A stretch of DNA of 64,000 nt from Flavobacteriaceae bacterium (lineage in GTDB: Bacteria > Bacteroidota > Bacteroidia > Flavobacteriales > Flavobacteriaceae). The notes below the pieces were generated by a model. That model had not been told where the DNA came from. It saw only the letters and a list, made by a program, of their open reading frames with translations, and did no database searches. The stretch is taken from contig JABHSQ010000011.1 of NCBI GenBank assembly GCA_018669795.1, forward strand, positions 1 to 64,000, in the 5' to 3' direction. This document shows positions 23,878-32,740 of this stretch, in pieces. Positions within the stretch are counted from its first letter, which is position 1, and each line of letters opens with the position of its first letter. A program made the translations under genes and the position numbers.

Positions 23878-26516
23878 TATAATTTTAATCCTTCTAAACT
23901 TCTTTTTATAGTTTCAATTTTTGCTACAGCATCTGCTTCTTTTTGACGTTCGATTGCTACAACATTCCCTGGAGCATTATTAACAAAACGTTCATTACTC
24001 AATTTACCTTGAATACTTTTCAAAAACCCTTGAGTGTATTTTAATTCTTCTGAAAGTTTTACTATTTCATCTTCAATATTTATAGAACCCTTCATAGGGA
24101 TAAAATATTCATTAGATTTAACTCTATAAGTTAAAGCACCATCTATTTTTTCAGAAATGTAATTTAATTTTTCAATATTACCCATTTTCTTGATTACAGA
24201 ATCAAAAGATGTAGTAGCATTAATATTATTTATAACTGATAAATTTATCGTTTCTTTAAATGATATATTTTTCTCTTTTCTAATCGTTCTAATTCCTGAA
24301 ATAACTTCGGAAGCAATTTCAAAATCTTTTAAAATAGCATCATCAACTGCTTCTATAGAGGGATATCTTGAAACAATTAAAGCTTCATCTATTGATCTAT
24401 CTGATATTTGATGCCAAATTTCTTCAGTAAGAAATGGCATAAAAGGATGTAATATTTTTAAATTATTCTCAAAAGTAATAATAATAGCATCAAATGTTTT
24501 TCTATCAATTGGTTTTTGATAACCTGGTTTTACCATTTCTAATAACCAAGAACAGAAATCATCCCAGATTAACTTATAAATAGTCATTAATGAATCTGAA
24601 AGGCGGTATTTTGAAAAATGATCTTCCATTTCAGCAAAAGCACTTTGAAATTTAGAGTGATACCATTCTAACGCAATTTTACTAGACTCTGGCTGCTCAA
24701 TACTATTACTTAGCTCCCATCCGCTAACTAATCGATAAGCATTGATTATTTTATTACTAAATGCTTTCCCTTGTGCCAACTTAGTTTCATCAAACAATAA
24801 ATCGTTTCCAGCACCAGAACTTAATAGCATCATTCCAGCTCTTACTGCGTCTGCGCTATAATCCTCAATCAATTTTAAAGCATCAGGAGAATTCCCTAAT
24901 TGTTTAGACATTTTTCGCCCTTGATCATCTCTTACAATACCTGTAAAATATACATTATTAAAAGGCTTTTTATTTCTAAATTCATAACCTGCAAATATCA
25001 TACGTGCTACCCAAAAGAAAATAATATCTGGACCTGTAACTAAATCATTGGTCGGATAATAATAATTAATTTCTTTATTATCTGGGTTTCTAATTCCATC
25101 AAAAACAGCTATTGGCCATAACCACGAAGAAAACCAAGTATCAAGAGCATCTTGATCTTGTTTTAAATCTTCACTTTTCAATGTTGAATTTCCAGTTTTA
25201 GCTCTAGCAATTAACAATGCTGCTTCCATATTCTCTGCAACTACAAAATCTTCTTTAGCGTCACCATAATAATAGGCTGGAATTTGTTGTCCCCACCATA
25301 ATTGACGTGAAACATTCCAATCTCTAATATTCTCCAACCAATGTCGGTAGGTGTTTTCTATTTTTTTTGGAAATAATTTAATTTCTTCTGTTTCCAGTAC
25401 TGCTTTTAATGCAGGTTTCACCATCTCATCCATCTTCAAAAACCATTGATCTGAAAGTCTTGGTTCAATTACTGCTTTTGTTCTTTCTGAAGTACCTACT
25501 TTATTTAAGTGGGTTTCAACTTTTAAAACACAACCTAAAGATTTTAATTCTTCATATATTTCATCTCTTACAACAAAACGATCTTTCCCTTGATAATGCA
25601 ATCCAAAACTATTTAAGCTAGCATCTTCATTAAAAATATCAATTACTTCAAGTTTATATTTATCACCTAAAGCTTTATCATTTATATCATGAGCTGGAGT
25701 TACTTTTAAGCAACCTGTACCAAACTCTACATCTACATAATCGTCTTCGATGATTGGAATAACACGATTACAAATAGGAACAATCGCTTTTTTTCCTTTT
25801 AAATGCGTAAATCTTTCATCCTTAGGATTGATACAAATAGCGGTATCTCCTAATATGGTTTCAGGACGTGTAGTCGCAATTGTGAGTGTATCGTTAGTAT
25901 CTTCAATTTTATAATTTATATAGTATAATTTTCCTTTTTGTTCTACATATTCAACTTCTTCATCTGACAAGGTTGTTTTTGCTTCTGGATCCCAATTAAC
26001 CATCCTAAATCCTCTATAAACTAAGCCCTTGTTATGAAGGTTCACGAAAGTTTTTATAACAGATTCACTCATGTCATCATCCAAAGTGAATTTTGTACGA
26101 TCCCAATCACAAGAACAGCCTAATTTTTTTAATTGTTCTAAAATTACTCCACCATATTCATCAGTCCAATCCCAAGCATGCTTTAAAAATTCATCTCTAG
26201 ATAAATCGTTTTTATCAATTCCCTGTTCTTTTAATTTCGCGACCACTTTTGCTTCTGTAGCTATAGATGCATGATCCGTCCCAGGTACCCAACAAGCATT
26301 TTTACCTTGTAAACGAGCACGACGAATTAATACATCTTGAATGGTATTATTAAGCATATGTCCCATATGTAAAATACCTGTCACATTTGGAGGTGGAATT
26401 ACAATACTATAAGGCTCTCTTTCATCAACTTCTGAATGAAAATAGTTATTTTCCATCCAGTAGCTGTACCATTTATTTTCAATATTTTGAGCATTATATT
26501 TCACTTCTAAAGTCAT
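23877..26516 (-). CDS. valS: Valyl-tRNA synthetase
   Basis: An 879-aa class I synthetase charging tRNA-Val. HIGH-type motif HMGH at 50-53 within PPPNVTGILHMGHMLNN, editing (CP1) domain in the middle with TTRPETILGDTAICINP, KMSKS-type motif KMSKQLGNS, anticodon-binding domain, and a C-terminal coiled-coil arm (about 810-879). Full length and intact. It appears monocistronic with its own promoter and a shared terminator. Confidence 0.97.
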   Translation of the reverse strand: MTLEVKYNAQNIENKWYSYWMENNYFHSEVDEREPYSIVIPPPNVTGILHMGHMLNNTIQDVLIRRARLQGKNACWVPGTDHASIATEAKVVAKLKEQGIDKNDLSRDEFLKHAWDWTDEYGGVILEQLKKLGCSCDWDRTKFTLDDDMSESVIKTFVNLHNKGLVYRGFRMVNWDPEAKTTLSDEEVEYVEQKGKLYYINYKIEDTNDTLTIATTRPETILGDTAICINPKDERFTHLKGKKAIVPICNRVIPIIEDDYVDVEFGTGCLKVTPAHDINDKALGDKYKLEVIDIFNEDASLNSFGLHYQGKDRFVVRDEIYEELKSLGCVLKVETHLNKVGTSERTKAVIEPRLSDQWFLKMDEMVKPALKAVLETEEIKLFPKKIENTYRHWLENIRDWNVSRQLWWGQQIPAYYYGDAKEDFVVAENMEAALLIARAKTGNSTLKSEDLKQDQDALDTWFSSWLWPIAVFDGIRNPDNKEINYYYPTNDLVTGPDIIFFWVARMIFAGYEFRNKKPFNNVYFTGIVRDDQGRKMSKQLGNSPDALKLIEDYSADAVRAGMMLLSSGAGNDLLFDETKLAQGKAFSNKIINAYRLVSGWELSNSIEQPESSKIALEWYHSKFQSAFAEMEDHFSKYRLSDSLMTIYKLIWDDFCSWLLEMVKPGYQKPIDRKTFDAIIITFENNLKILHPFMPFLTEEIWHQISDRSIDEALIVSRYPSIEAVDDAILKDFEIASEVISGIRTIRKEKNISFKETINLSVINNINATTSFDSVIKKMGNIEKLNYISEKIDGALTYRVKSNEYFIPMKGSINIEDEIVKLSEELKYTQGFLKSIQGKLSNERFVNNAPGNVVAIERQKEADAVAKIETIKRSLEGLKL

Positions 26517-26544
26517 TTTGGTCTGATATTTGAGTAGTAATTTG

Positions 26545-26552
26545 CAAAAGTA
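26545..26552 (-). promoter_or_regulatory. -7 box of valS
   Basis: TACTTTTG on the minus strand fits TAnnTTTG and lies 28 bp before the valS start. The -33 position 19 bp upstream reads TTTA, one base off TTTG. Confidence 0.55.
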
Positions 26553-26640
26553 AGTATATCCTTATGATTATAAAAGTGAATGATATACTTTGCAAGATGT
26601 TTTAAAGTTAACTACTTTAGCATTAAATAAACACCTTGAT

Positions 26641-27054
26641 ATGAAAAAAATAGCAATTATAGTATTAATAGCTTTTGTAGGATTAATACAGCAAGTAAAT
26701 GCACAAGCAAAAATTGAATTTAAAACAGACATTATTGACTATGGCGAAATAGCAAAAGGGAGTGATGGATTAAGAATTTTTGAATTTACAAATACAGGTA
26801 ATGCGCCATTGATAGTTAGTAATGTAAAATCATCTTGTGGATGTACTGTTCCTTCAAAACCAGACGGACCTGTTGCTCCTGGAGAATCTAGTACTATCGA
26901 AGTGAAATATGACACTAAAAGAATTGGACCTATTAGAAAAACAGTAACTGTTTATTCTAATGCAGATCAACCAATAGTTTCTTTAAAAATTAAAGGAAAA
27001 GTACTTTCAACTGATGTGGATAATGGAAAAAGTGTTTTAGAAAAAACAAAATAA
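26641..27054 (+). CDS. Exported DUF1573 (Ig-like) protein
   Basis: A 137-aa protein with a signal peptide (1-22, ending VNAQA) and one DUF1573 domain: DYGEIAKGSDGLRIFEFTNTGNAPLIVSNVKSSCGCTVPSKP, then GESSTIEVKYDTKRIGP and VTVYSNAD. The fold is an immunoglobulin-like, MSP/ASPM-type domain. It is abundant in Bacteroidota and has no assigned function. The family start is the ATG at 26641; an upstream in-frame codon is not used. It is divergent from valS. Confidence 0.88.
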   Translation: MKKIAIIVLIAFVGLIQQVNAQAKIEFKTDIIDYGEIAKGSDGLRIFEFTNTGNAPLIVSNVKSSCGCTVPSKPDGPVAPGESSTIEVKYDTKRIGPIRKTVTVYSNADQPIVSLKIKGKVLSTDVDNGKSVLEKTK

Positions 27055-27075
27055 ATTTAATATATTTAAGAGTAA

Positions 27076-27112
27076 AACGGGTGTTAACTAAAGTTAACGT
27101 CCGTTTTTTTTG
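27076..27112 (+). terminator. Strong Rho-independent terminator
   Basis: A 13-bp stem from AACGG at 27076 to CCGTT at 27105, with a GTTAAC/GTTAAC core and a 4-nt loop, followed by eight T. It ends the DUF1573 gene and lies against the 3' end of the convergent protease gene. Confidence 0.88.
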
Positions 27113-27113
27113 T

Positions 27114-28451
27114 TTAAAAAACGGGCGTTAAAATGAATTTTTTTCTAAGAATTATATTGTTCCTTTTAATTTTTAAGGTAATTTTCTTACCAGCTTTAGA
27201 AGAAAACAAACCAATAATCTGATATAAATTATATTGATAAGCTTGTGACCCATTTACTGATAATATCTCATCACCTTCTTTTATGCCCGCTAAATAAGAA
27301 GGAGATTCTTTTCTGATTTCTGAAACAACATATTTTGGTTCAAGAGAAAAATCATAGGTAGAGGAAACGGTAATATTTGTTGCTCCATCAATCTCATTTG
27401 ATCTATTTTTAAAAGAATCTCTTTTATTCTTTATCAATACGACACCATCATGCTTAATTGTTAATCCACTCATATTATAATAAAATGGATCCTTGAATTT
27501 ATTATTCTTTTTTAAACTTATTTTTTTTAGTGGGTAATTCATTATAATAGTAAATCTATTTAACAATTCTCCTCCAATACTGCCATCTCTTTCTTTAAAT
27601 AGTTTAATGTTTTCTATCGATTCTTTATTTGGGAATGCAACTTTTATATTGGTCATTTCAAAATTACCAATACTCATTTTAGGAATTTTGGATCGTTTAC
27701 CAAAAATATCTCCACTCAAACCTTGACCAAGAAAATCATCAAACCATTTATTTTTAAGATTTATTTCAAGAATAGCGTCATCAAATAACCAAATGGCATC
27801 ACTAGATCCGGAATCTATAAGTAAGGTAAAATTATCTGTATCATTGCCATCAATATTAGTAACAATTAAATATGGCTTTTTATTATGAAAAGTTAAATCA
27901 AAAACTTCACATTTTTTACATTCTTTTTCGACGTAGTTTCCTGGTGCATACAAAGATATTTTCCTTGTATTATAATTTGTTTTGACTACTAAATTTTTAA
28001 AAAAATCGTAACCTATAATTCCATGAATTGGTATTCCCATTCGTTTGGAAAGACTAAGTGATTTATCAAAAACAACAAAGATTGTATGGTTAATATCTGT
28101 AACCTTACCAATCTTTATTCTATTATGACTGCTTTTTAAAGCTGGAATACTACCTCCTTCTCCTAATCCTCTTAAACGAATAAGTTTTGAATCGTTAAGC
28201 GCTAAAGAATCAATCTCAGACAAACTAAACATTATGGTTGAGCTTACCCCGGTATCTAATAAAAAAGTAAGTTTTGTTCCGTTAACTTCAACAGGAATTA
28301 CCACCAAATTATTAATTAATTTAAATGATATTTTATCTTTTTTTTTGTCTTCAGGAAAAAAAAACCCGCTTTGAGCAATTCCCTTAGTTGTTAAACATAA
28401 AAGAATACTTAACAGAATGATTTGGCGATTTATTTTAAAAGATGTTTTAAT
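27114..28451 (-). CDS. Retropepsin-like aspartyl protease with C-terminal PDZ domain, non-standard start
   Basis: Two aspartyl-protease half-domains are visible: FLLDTGVSSTIMF with a DTG active site, and a second LLIDSGSSDAIW (DSG). A PDZ domain at the C-terminus follows (SYLAGIKEGDEILSVNG). Such proteins are exported peptidases of unknown substrate. The clear coding frame continues upstream of the first TTG (28307) through a signal peptide (INRQIILLSILLCLTTKGIA) to a stop at 28509, with no ATG, GTG or TTG. By position the initiator would be ATT at 28451, followed by AAA ACA TCT; 445 aa. This mirrors the YceI gene. Confidence 0.82.
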   Translation of the reverse strand: MKTSFKINRQIILLSILLCLTTKGIAQSGFFFPEDKKKDKISFKLINNLVVIPVEVNGTKLTFLLDTGVSSTIMFSLSEIDSLALNDSKLIRLRGLGEGGSIPALKSSHNRIKIGKVTDINHTIFVVFDKSLSLSKRMGIPIHGIIGYDFFKNLVVKTNYNTRKISLYAPGNYVEKECKKCEVFDLTFHNKKPYLIVTNIDGNDTDNFTLLIDSGSSDAIWLFDDAILEINLKNKWFDDFLGQGLSGDIFGKRSKIPKMSIGNFEMTNIKVAFPNKESIENIKLFKERDGSIGGELLNRFTIIMNYPLKKISLKKNNKFKDPFYYNMSGLTIKHDGVVLIKNKRDSFKNRSNEIDGATNITVSSTYDFSLEPKYVVSEIRKESPSYLAGIKEGDEILSVNGSQAYQYNLYQIIGLFSSKAGKKITLKIKRNNIILRKKFILTPVF

Positions 28452-28541
28452 ATTGTTAATATAAGTAATTTTATCAAAAGACTCTTTAATAGAACTAAAA
28501 TTTAAGAATTATTTTGCAACTTTGCTTTTAAATACAAAACG

Positions 28542-29732
28542 ATGCCATCAATATCTTCCAAAGGATTAAAAATGCCAGAATCACCAATTAGAAAATTGGT
28601 CCCATACGCTGAAAAAGCAGCTAAATCTGGCAAAGAAATATATTATTTGAATATTGGTCAGCCCGATATTAAGTCGCCAAAAGTTGCCTTGGATGCTGTA
28701 GCCAATCATCAACTTGAGACATTAGCTTATAGCCGTTCAGAGGGCTCAGAGGAATATCGTGAAAAAATTGCTGCATACTACAATCGAAATAATATACCAG
28801 TAACTGGCAACGATATTATTGTAACCACTGGAGGAAGTGAAGCATTATTATTTGCCATGGGAACCATTTGTGATCACGGTGATGAAATCATAATTCCTGA
28901 ACCTTTTTATGCAAATTATAATGGATTTGCCACTGCATCTGGAGTAAATATTGTACCGGTAATTTCAAAAATTGAAGATAATTTTGCATTACCTCCTATT
29001 TCAGAATTTGAAAAATTAATTAGCCCAAAGACTAAAGCAATTATAATTTGTAACCCTGGTAACCCAACTGGTTATTTATATTCAAAAGAAGAAATAAAAA
29101 AACTGGCTTCTATCGTATTAAAACATAATTTATTTTTAGTCGCAGATGAAGTTTACCGTGAATTCACGTATGATGGAGAAGCTCATTATTCAATTTTACA
29201 AGAAGAAAGTCTTGTAAATAATGGAATTATTATAGACTCTGTATCTAAACGATATAGTATGTGTGGTGCTCGCATAGGATGTTTAGTTTCAAAAAATAAA
29301 GAAGTTATTTCAACTGTTTTAAAATTTGCTCAGGCAAGATTAAGCCCGCCCACTTTTGCACAAATTGCCAGTGAAGCAGCTCTAGAAACACCACAAAGTT
29401 ATTTTGATGAGGTAATTTTAGAGTATAAAGATCGAAGAGATACATTGATTAATAAATTAAAAGAAATTCCTGGTGTAAAAGTTGGAGTTCCTAAGGGGGC
29501 ATTTTATTGCATTGTAGAATTACCTGTTAAAAATAGCGACAATTTTTCACAATGGTTATTGGAAGAGTTTGATTATAATGGAAGAACAATAATGGTGGCA
29601 CCTGCTGCAGGATTTTATTCTTCTAAAAATGCTGGATTAAATCAAATTAGAATTGCATATGTACTTAAAAAAGAAAGCTTAATAAATGCAGTGGAAATTT
29701 TAAAACAAGCCTTAAAAAAATACCGAGATTAA
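28542..29732 (+). CDS. PLP-dependent class I/II aminotransferase
   Basis: A 396-aa fold-type I aminotransferase, aspartate-aminotransferase-like. Features: IGQPDIKSPKVAL near the N-terminus, the NPGNPTGYLYS loop, Asp202 in LVADEVY, Schiff-base Lys236 in DSVSKRYSMCGARIGC, and C-terminal QIRIAYVLK with the substrate carboxylate-binding Arg. The donor and acceptor are unknown. Its stop overlaps the murB start (TAATG), so the two are co-translated. Confidence 0.9.
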   Translation: MPSISSKGLKMPESPIRKLVPYAEKAAKSGKEIYYLNIGQPDIKSPKVALDAVANHQLETLAYSRSEGSEEYREKIAAYYNRNNIPVTGNDIIVTTGGSEALLFAMGTICDHGDEIIIPEPFYANYNGFATASGVNIVPVISKIEDNFALPPISEFEKLISPKTKAIIICNPGNPTGYLYSKEEIKKLASIVLKHNLFLVADEVYREFTYDGEAHYSILQEESLVNNGIIIDSVSKRYSMCGARIGCLVSKNKEVISTVLKFAQARLSPPTFAQIASEAALETPQSYFDEVILEYKDRRDTLINKLKEIPGVKVGVPKGAFYCIVELPVKNSDNFSQWLLEEFDYNGRTIMVAPAAGFYSSKNAGLNQIRIAYVLKKESLINAVEILKQALKKYRD

Positions 29733-30745
29733 TGCATATTGAAGAACATAAATCTTTAAAAACATACAACACTTTTGCAATTGATTGTAGGGCACGGTAT
29801 TTTGTCTCTATTCAATCAATTAGTGACTTAAAAAAAGTATTAAAATCTAAAATTCATTCCGAAATATTTATTTTAGGAGGAGGTAGTAATCTGCTTTTAA
29901 CTCAAGATATTGATGCTTTAGTTATTCACATAAATATTAAAGGAATTGAAATTATATCTGAAAATAAAAACACCGTATCTCTTAAAGTTATGGCGGGCGA
30001 AAACTGGCAAGAGTTTGTTGAATATTGTATCGACCATAATTATGGAGGTGTTGAGAATTTATCATTAATTCCAGGTAATGTTGGCACAGCACCTATTCAA
30101 AATATTGGAGCCTATGGAGTTGAATTGGAAGACATTTTTAATAGTTGTAATGCCATTTCTTTAAACAACCATACTGAAAAAAAATTCACTAGAGAAGCAT
30201 GTAAATTTGGTTATCGAAGTTCTATATTTAAAAATGAAGAAAAAGGTGCGTTTATTATCACAAGTGTAATTTTTAATTTAACAAAGACCAATCATAATAA
30301 AAATATTGGGTATGGAGCTATTAAAGAGGAATTAAATAATCTTCAAATAGAAAATCCAACCTTAAAAGAAATATCTGAAGTAGTTATAAAAATTAGGAAG
30401 TCCAAATTACCAGATCCAAAAAAATTAGGAAATAGCGGAAGTTTTTTTAAAAATCCAATTATTAATGATCTTGAGTTTAAAAAATTTAACAAAAACTATC
30501 CAGAAGCTCCGTATTACAAAATATCAAATTCAGAATATAAAATTCCAGCTGGCTGGCTAATCGAACAATCCGGGTTTAAAGGAAAGCGAATTGGTAATGC
30601 TGGTGTGCATAAAAAACAAGCATTAGTATTAGTTAACTACGGAAATACAACTGGAAAAGAAATAGTTTCTCTCTCTAAAAAAATACAAGCCAAAGTGAAA
30701 GAAGAATTTGGAATCTTTATTAAACCTGAAGTTAATATTATCTAG
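29732..30745 (+). CDS. murB: UDP-N-acetylenolpyruvoylglucosamine reductase
   Basis: A 337-aa FAD enzyme of peptidoglycan precursor synthesis. It has EIFILGGGSNLLLT (FAD loop), GVENLSLIPGNVGTAPIQNIGAYGVEL, the GYRSSIFK segment with the catalytic Arg, and the LGNSGSFFKNP loop with the catalytic Ser. The length and C-terminal substrate domain fit the type I family. It overlaps the aminotransferase stop by one base pair of codons. Confidence 0.95.
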   Translation: MHIEEHKSLKTYNTFAIDCRARYFVSIQSISDLKKVLKSKIHSEIFILGGGSNLLLTQDIDALVIHINIKGIEIISENKNTVSLKVMAGENWQEFVEYCIDHNYGGVENLSLIPGNVGTAPIQNIGAYGVELEDIFNSCNAISLNNHTEKKFTREACKFGYRSSIFKNEEKGAFIITSVIFNLTKTNHNKNIGYGAIKEELNNLQIENPTLKEISEVVIKIRKSKLPDPKKLGNSGSFFKNPIINDLEFKKFNKNYPEAPYYKISNSEYKIPAGWLIEQSGFKGKRIGNAGVHKKQALVLVNYGNTTGKEIVSLSKKIQAKVKEEFGIFIKPEVNII

Positions 30746-30869
30746 TTGATAGTTAATACTAGTCATCTATCGCTAAACAAAGAAGATAATTTATCTTTTA
30801 CAATTCTATAAAACATCATTAAAGAGAGCAAAAACTGCTAAATCAATATTAAAAAAGCAATAAAGATTG

Positions 30870-30877
30870 TATTTTTG
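30870..30877 (+). promoter_or_regulatory. -7 box for the small Cys-rich membrane protein
   Basis: TATTTTTG fits TAnnTTTG, 17 bp before the ATG at 30895. No clear TTTG lies 19 bp upstream, so moderate. Confidence 0.45.
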
Positions 30878-30894
30878 TATTTCAATTATTTACT

Positions 30895-31098
30895 ATGGGA
30901 ATTTATGTAATAACTATTGTATTACTACTTCTTGCTTTTGCAGGAATCGCTATAAAGATATGGGCTCAAAAAGATGGTGAATTTGGTGGTACTTGCGCAA
31001 GTCAAAGTCCTTTTTTAAATAAAGAAGGTGAATCTTGTGGTTTTTGTGGAAAAACACCTGAACAATTTGAAAATTGTTCTGAAGAACCTCATAAATAG
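30895..31098 (+). CDS. Small membrane protein with Cys-rich tail
   Basis: A 67-aa protein with one N-terminal membrane helix (about 4-22) and a short soluble tail carrying four cysteines: Cys34 in GGTCASQ, then CGFCGKTPEQFENC. The spacing (CxxC plus two more) suggests a metal site or a cluster rather than a disulphide pair, but that is inference. Proteins of this kind occur widely in flavobacteria without a known function. It precedes a possible 33-aa membrane ORF and an ECF sigma factor. Confidence 0.75.
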   Translation: MGIYVITIVLLLLAFAGIAIKIWAQKDGEFGGTCASQSPFLNKEGESCGFCGKTPEQFENCSEEPHK

Positions 31099-31110
31099 GC
31101 TTTTGTAACT

Positions 31111-31212
31111 ATGGTGTTACTTTACCTGTTTGCACTTGTAGTAATTTTAATTGTTGCGATTTTTAGGAATAATTTTGATTATCTTTCAATTCACTACATT
31201 TATTTCAAATAG
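31111..31212 (+). CDS. Possible 33-aa single-pass membrane microprotein
   Basis: ATG at 31111 opens a 33-codon frame, MVLLYLFALVVILIVAIFRN followed by a short polar tail. It is a nearly perfect membrane helix and fills the gap between the Cys-rich membrane protein (12 bp away) and the sigma-factor GTG (18 bp away). Short hydrophobic frames arise easily in AT-rich DNA, so this is tentative. Confidence 0.4.
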   Translation: MVLLYLFALVVILIVAIFRNNFDYLSIHYIYFK

Positions 31213-31230
31213 CTCATAAAAAACAGCTTA

Positions 31231-31803
31231 GTGGAAATATCAAAAAAAGACATTATAATTCAGATTCAAAAAGCAAAAGAAGGCTCACAAATTGCTTTTA
31301 ATTTTTTGTTAGATCATTACTGGAATCATGTTTATGGTTTTCAATTAAAAAGAGTACAAAACGAATATGAAGCAGAAGATATAACAATTGAAAGTTTTTC
31401 CAAAGCATTTGATAAAATCCATACTTTTAAGGATGAGTTTGAGTTTAGCACTTGGTTAATTACTATTTCCAAAAATATTCAGATCGATAAAACAAGAAAA
31501 AAAAATGCTTCTATACTTGCTCAATTTTCTACCACCTCTGATGAACAAGTAAAAAGAATCCCAGACGACTCTCCAACACCTGAAGATAAGCTAATTACCA
31601 AACAAAATCTAGTAGAATTATTGCATTTTATCAAACAATTAAAGCCACATTATCAAGATGTTATCAATCTGCGCTATTTTCAAGAAATGAGTTATTTAGA
31701 AATTTCTAAAAAACTTAACGAACCTCTTAATAATGTAAAAGTAAGGTTACTAAGAGCGAGAAAATTATTAGCAGAAATCATTAAAGAAAATCATTCCAAT
31801 TGA
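31231..31803 (+). CDS. ECF-type sigma-70 factor
   Basis: A 190-aa RNA polymerase sigma factor with regions 2 (about 20-90: GSQIAFNFLLDHYWNHVYGFQLKRV, EYEAEDITIESFSKAF, FSTWLITISKNIQIDKTRK) and 4 (about 125-185: LKPHYQDVINLRYFQEMSYLEISKKLNEPLNNVKVRLLRARK). The start is GTG at 31231; no ATG fits. No anti-sigma gene follows, unlike many Bacteroidota ECF loci; lipA begins 54 bp later. The target promoters are unknown. Confidence 0.9.
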   Translation: MEISKKDIIIQIQKAKEGSQIAFNFLLDHYWNHVYGFQLKRVQNEYEAEDITIESFSKAFDKIHTFKDEFEFSTWLITISKNIQIDKTRKKNASILAQFSTTSDEQVKRIPDDSPTPEDKLITKQNLVELLHFIKQLKPHYQDVINLRYFQEMSYLEISKKLNEPLNNVKVRLLRARKLLAEIIKENHSN

Positions 31804-31840
31804 TACCATAATATTTAACATAATCTAAATGTAATCTTCT

Positions 31841-31848
31841 TATCTTTG
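31841..31848 (+). promoter_or_regulatory. -7 box of lipA with a very short leader
   Basis: TATCTTTG fits TAnnTTTG and lies only 9 bp before the lipA ATG at 31858, implying a leader of a few bases. No good TTTG is 19 bp upstream. Confidence 0.45.
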
Positions 31849-31857
31849 CTCTTAATT

Positions 31858-32730
31858 ATGAGTATAGAAACTGCAGAAAAAAAACAATTTACACCGAAGC
31901 CAAAATGGCTTAGAGTAAAGCTTCCAACCGGTAAAAAATATACCGATTTAAGAGGACTCGTTGATAAATACAACCTAAATACTATTTGCACATCTGGTAG
32001 TTGCCCAAATATGGGCGAATGTTGGACTGAAGGCACTGCAACTTTTATGATTTTAGGGAATATCTGTACTCGTTCCTGTGGTTTTTGTGGTGTTAAAACT
32101 GGTAGACCAGAAACAATAGACTGGGATGAACCAGAAAAAGTAGCAAGATCTATAAAACTCATGAATATTAAACATGCGGTTATAACTTCAGTAGATCGAG
32201 ATGACTTAAAGGATATGGGATCTATACTTTGGGCAGAGACTGTAAAGTCTATTAGGCGAATGAACCCAAACATAACATTGGAAACCTTAATTCCTGATTT
32301 TCAAGGAAACACTACCAACATCGATCGTATTATAGCGGTGCAACCAGAAGTTATTTCTCATAATATAGAAACGGTTAAACGTCTTTCCCGAGAAGTAAGA
32401 ATTCAAGCAAAATACGAAAGAAGCTTAGAGGTTTTAAATTACCTAAAAAAACAAGGAGCAAAAAGAACTAAAAGTGGGATTATGCTTGGTCTTGGTGAAA
32501 CTGAAGATGAAGTTATTCAAACAATAAAAGACTTAAGTAACGTAAATCTTGATATTATTACAATTGGACAATATTTACAACCGTCCAAAAAACATTTGTC
32601 TGTAAAAGAATTTATTACTCCTGAACAATTTAAAAAATACGAAACTATTGGATTAGAGTTAGGGTTTCGTCATGTAGAAAGTGGAGCTTTGGTACGTTCA
32701 TCTTATAAAGCTCAAAAACACCTTACTTAA
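31858..32730 (+). CDS. lipA: Lipoyl synthase
   Basis: A 290-aa radical-SAM enzyme inserting two sulphurs into octanoyl groups of lipoyl domains. Both clusters' ligands are visible: auxiliary cluster Cys44, Cys49, Cys55 in [14 protein letters not shown], and radical-SAM cluster Cys70, Cys74, Cys77 in ICTRSCGFC. The C-terminal Ser ligand motif is ALVRSSYKA. The start at ATG 31858 ([10 protein letters not shown]) is preferred over an upstream in-frame codon that falls before the promoter box. Confidence 0.95.
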   Translation: MSIETAEKKQFTPKPKWLRVKLPTGKKYTDLRGLVDKYNLNTICTSGSCPNMGECWTEGTATFMILGNICTRSCGFCGVKTGRPETIDWDEPEKVARSIKLMNIKHAVITSVDRDDLKDMGSILWAETVKSIRRMNPNITLETLIPDFQGNTTNIDRIIAVQPEVISHNIETVKRLSREVRIQAKYERSLEVLNYLKKQGAKRTKSGIMLGLGETEDEVIQTIKDLSNVNLDIITIGQYLQPSKKHLSVKEFITPEQFKKYETIGLELGFRHVESGALVRSSYKAQKHLT

Positions 32731-32740
32731 TTTTATATTA

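Noticed and set aside
31815-32273. A 152-codon open frame on the minus strand over lipA
   Set aside because: It lies fully inside the lipA coding strand's complement, has low-complexity composition and no domain; lipA is certain.
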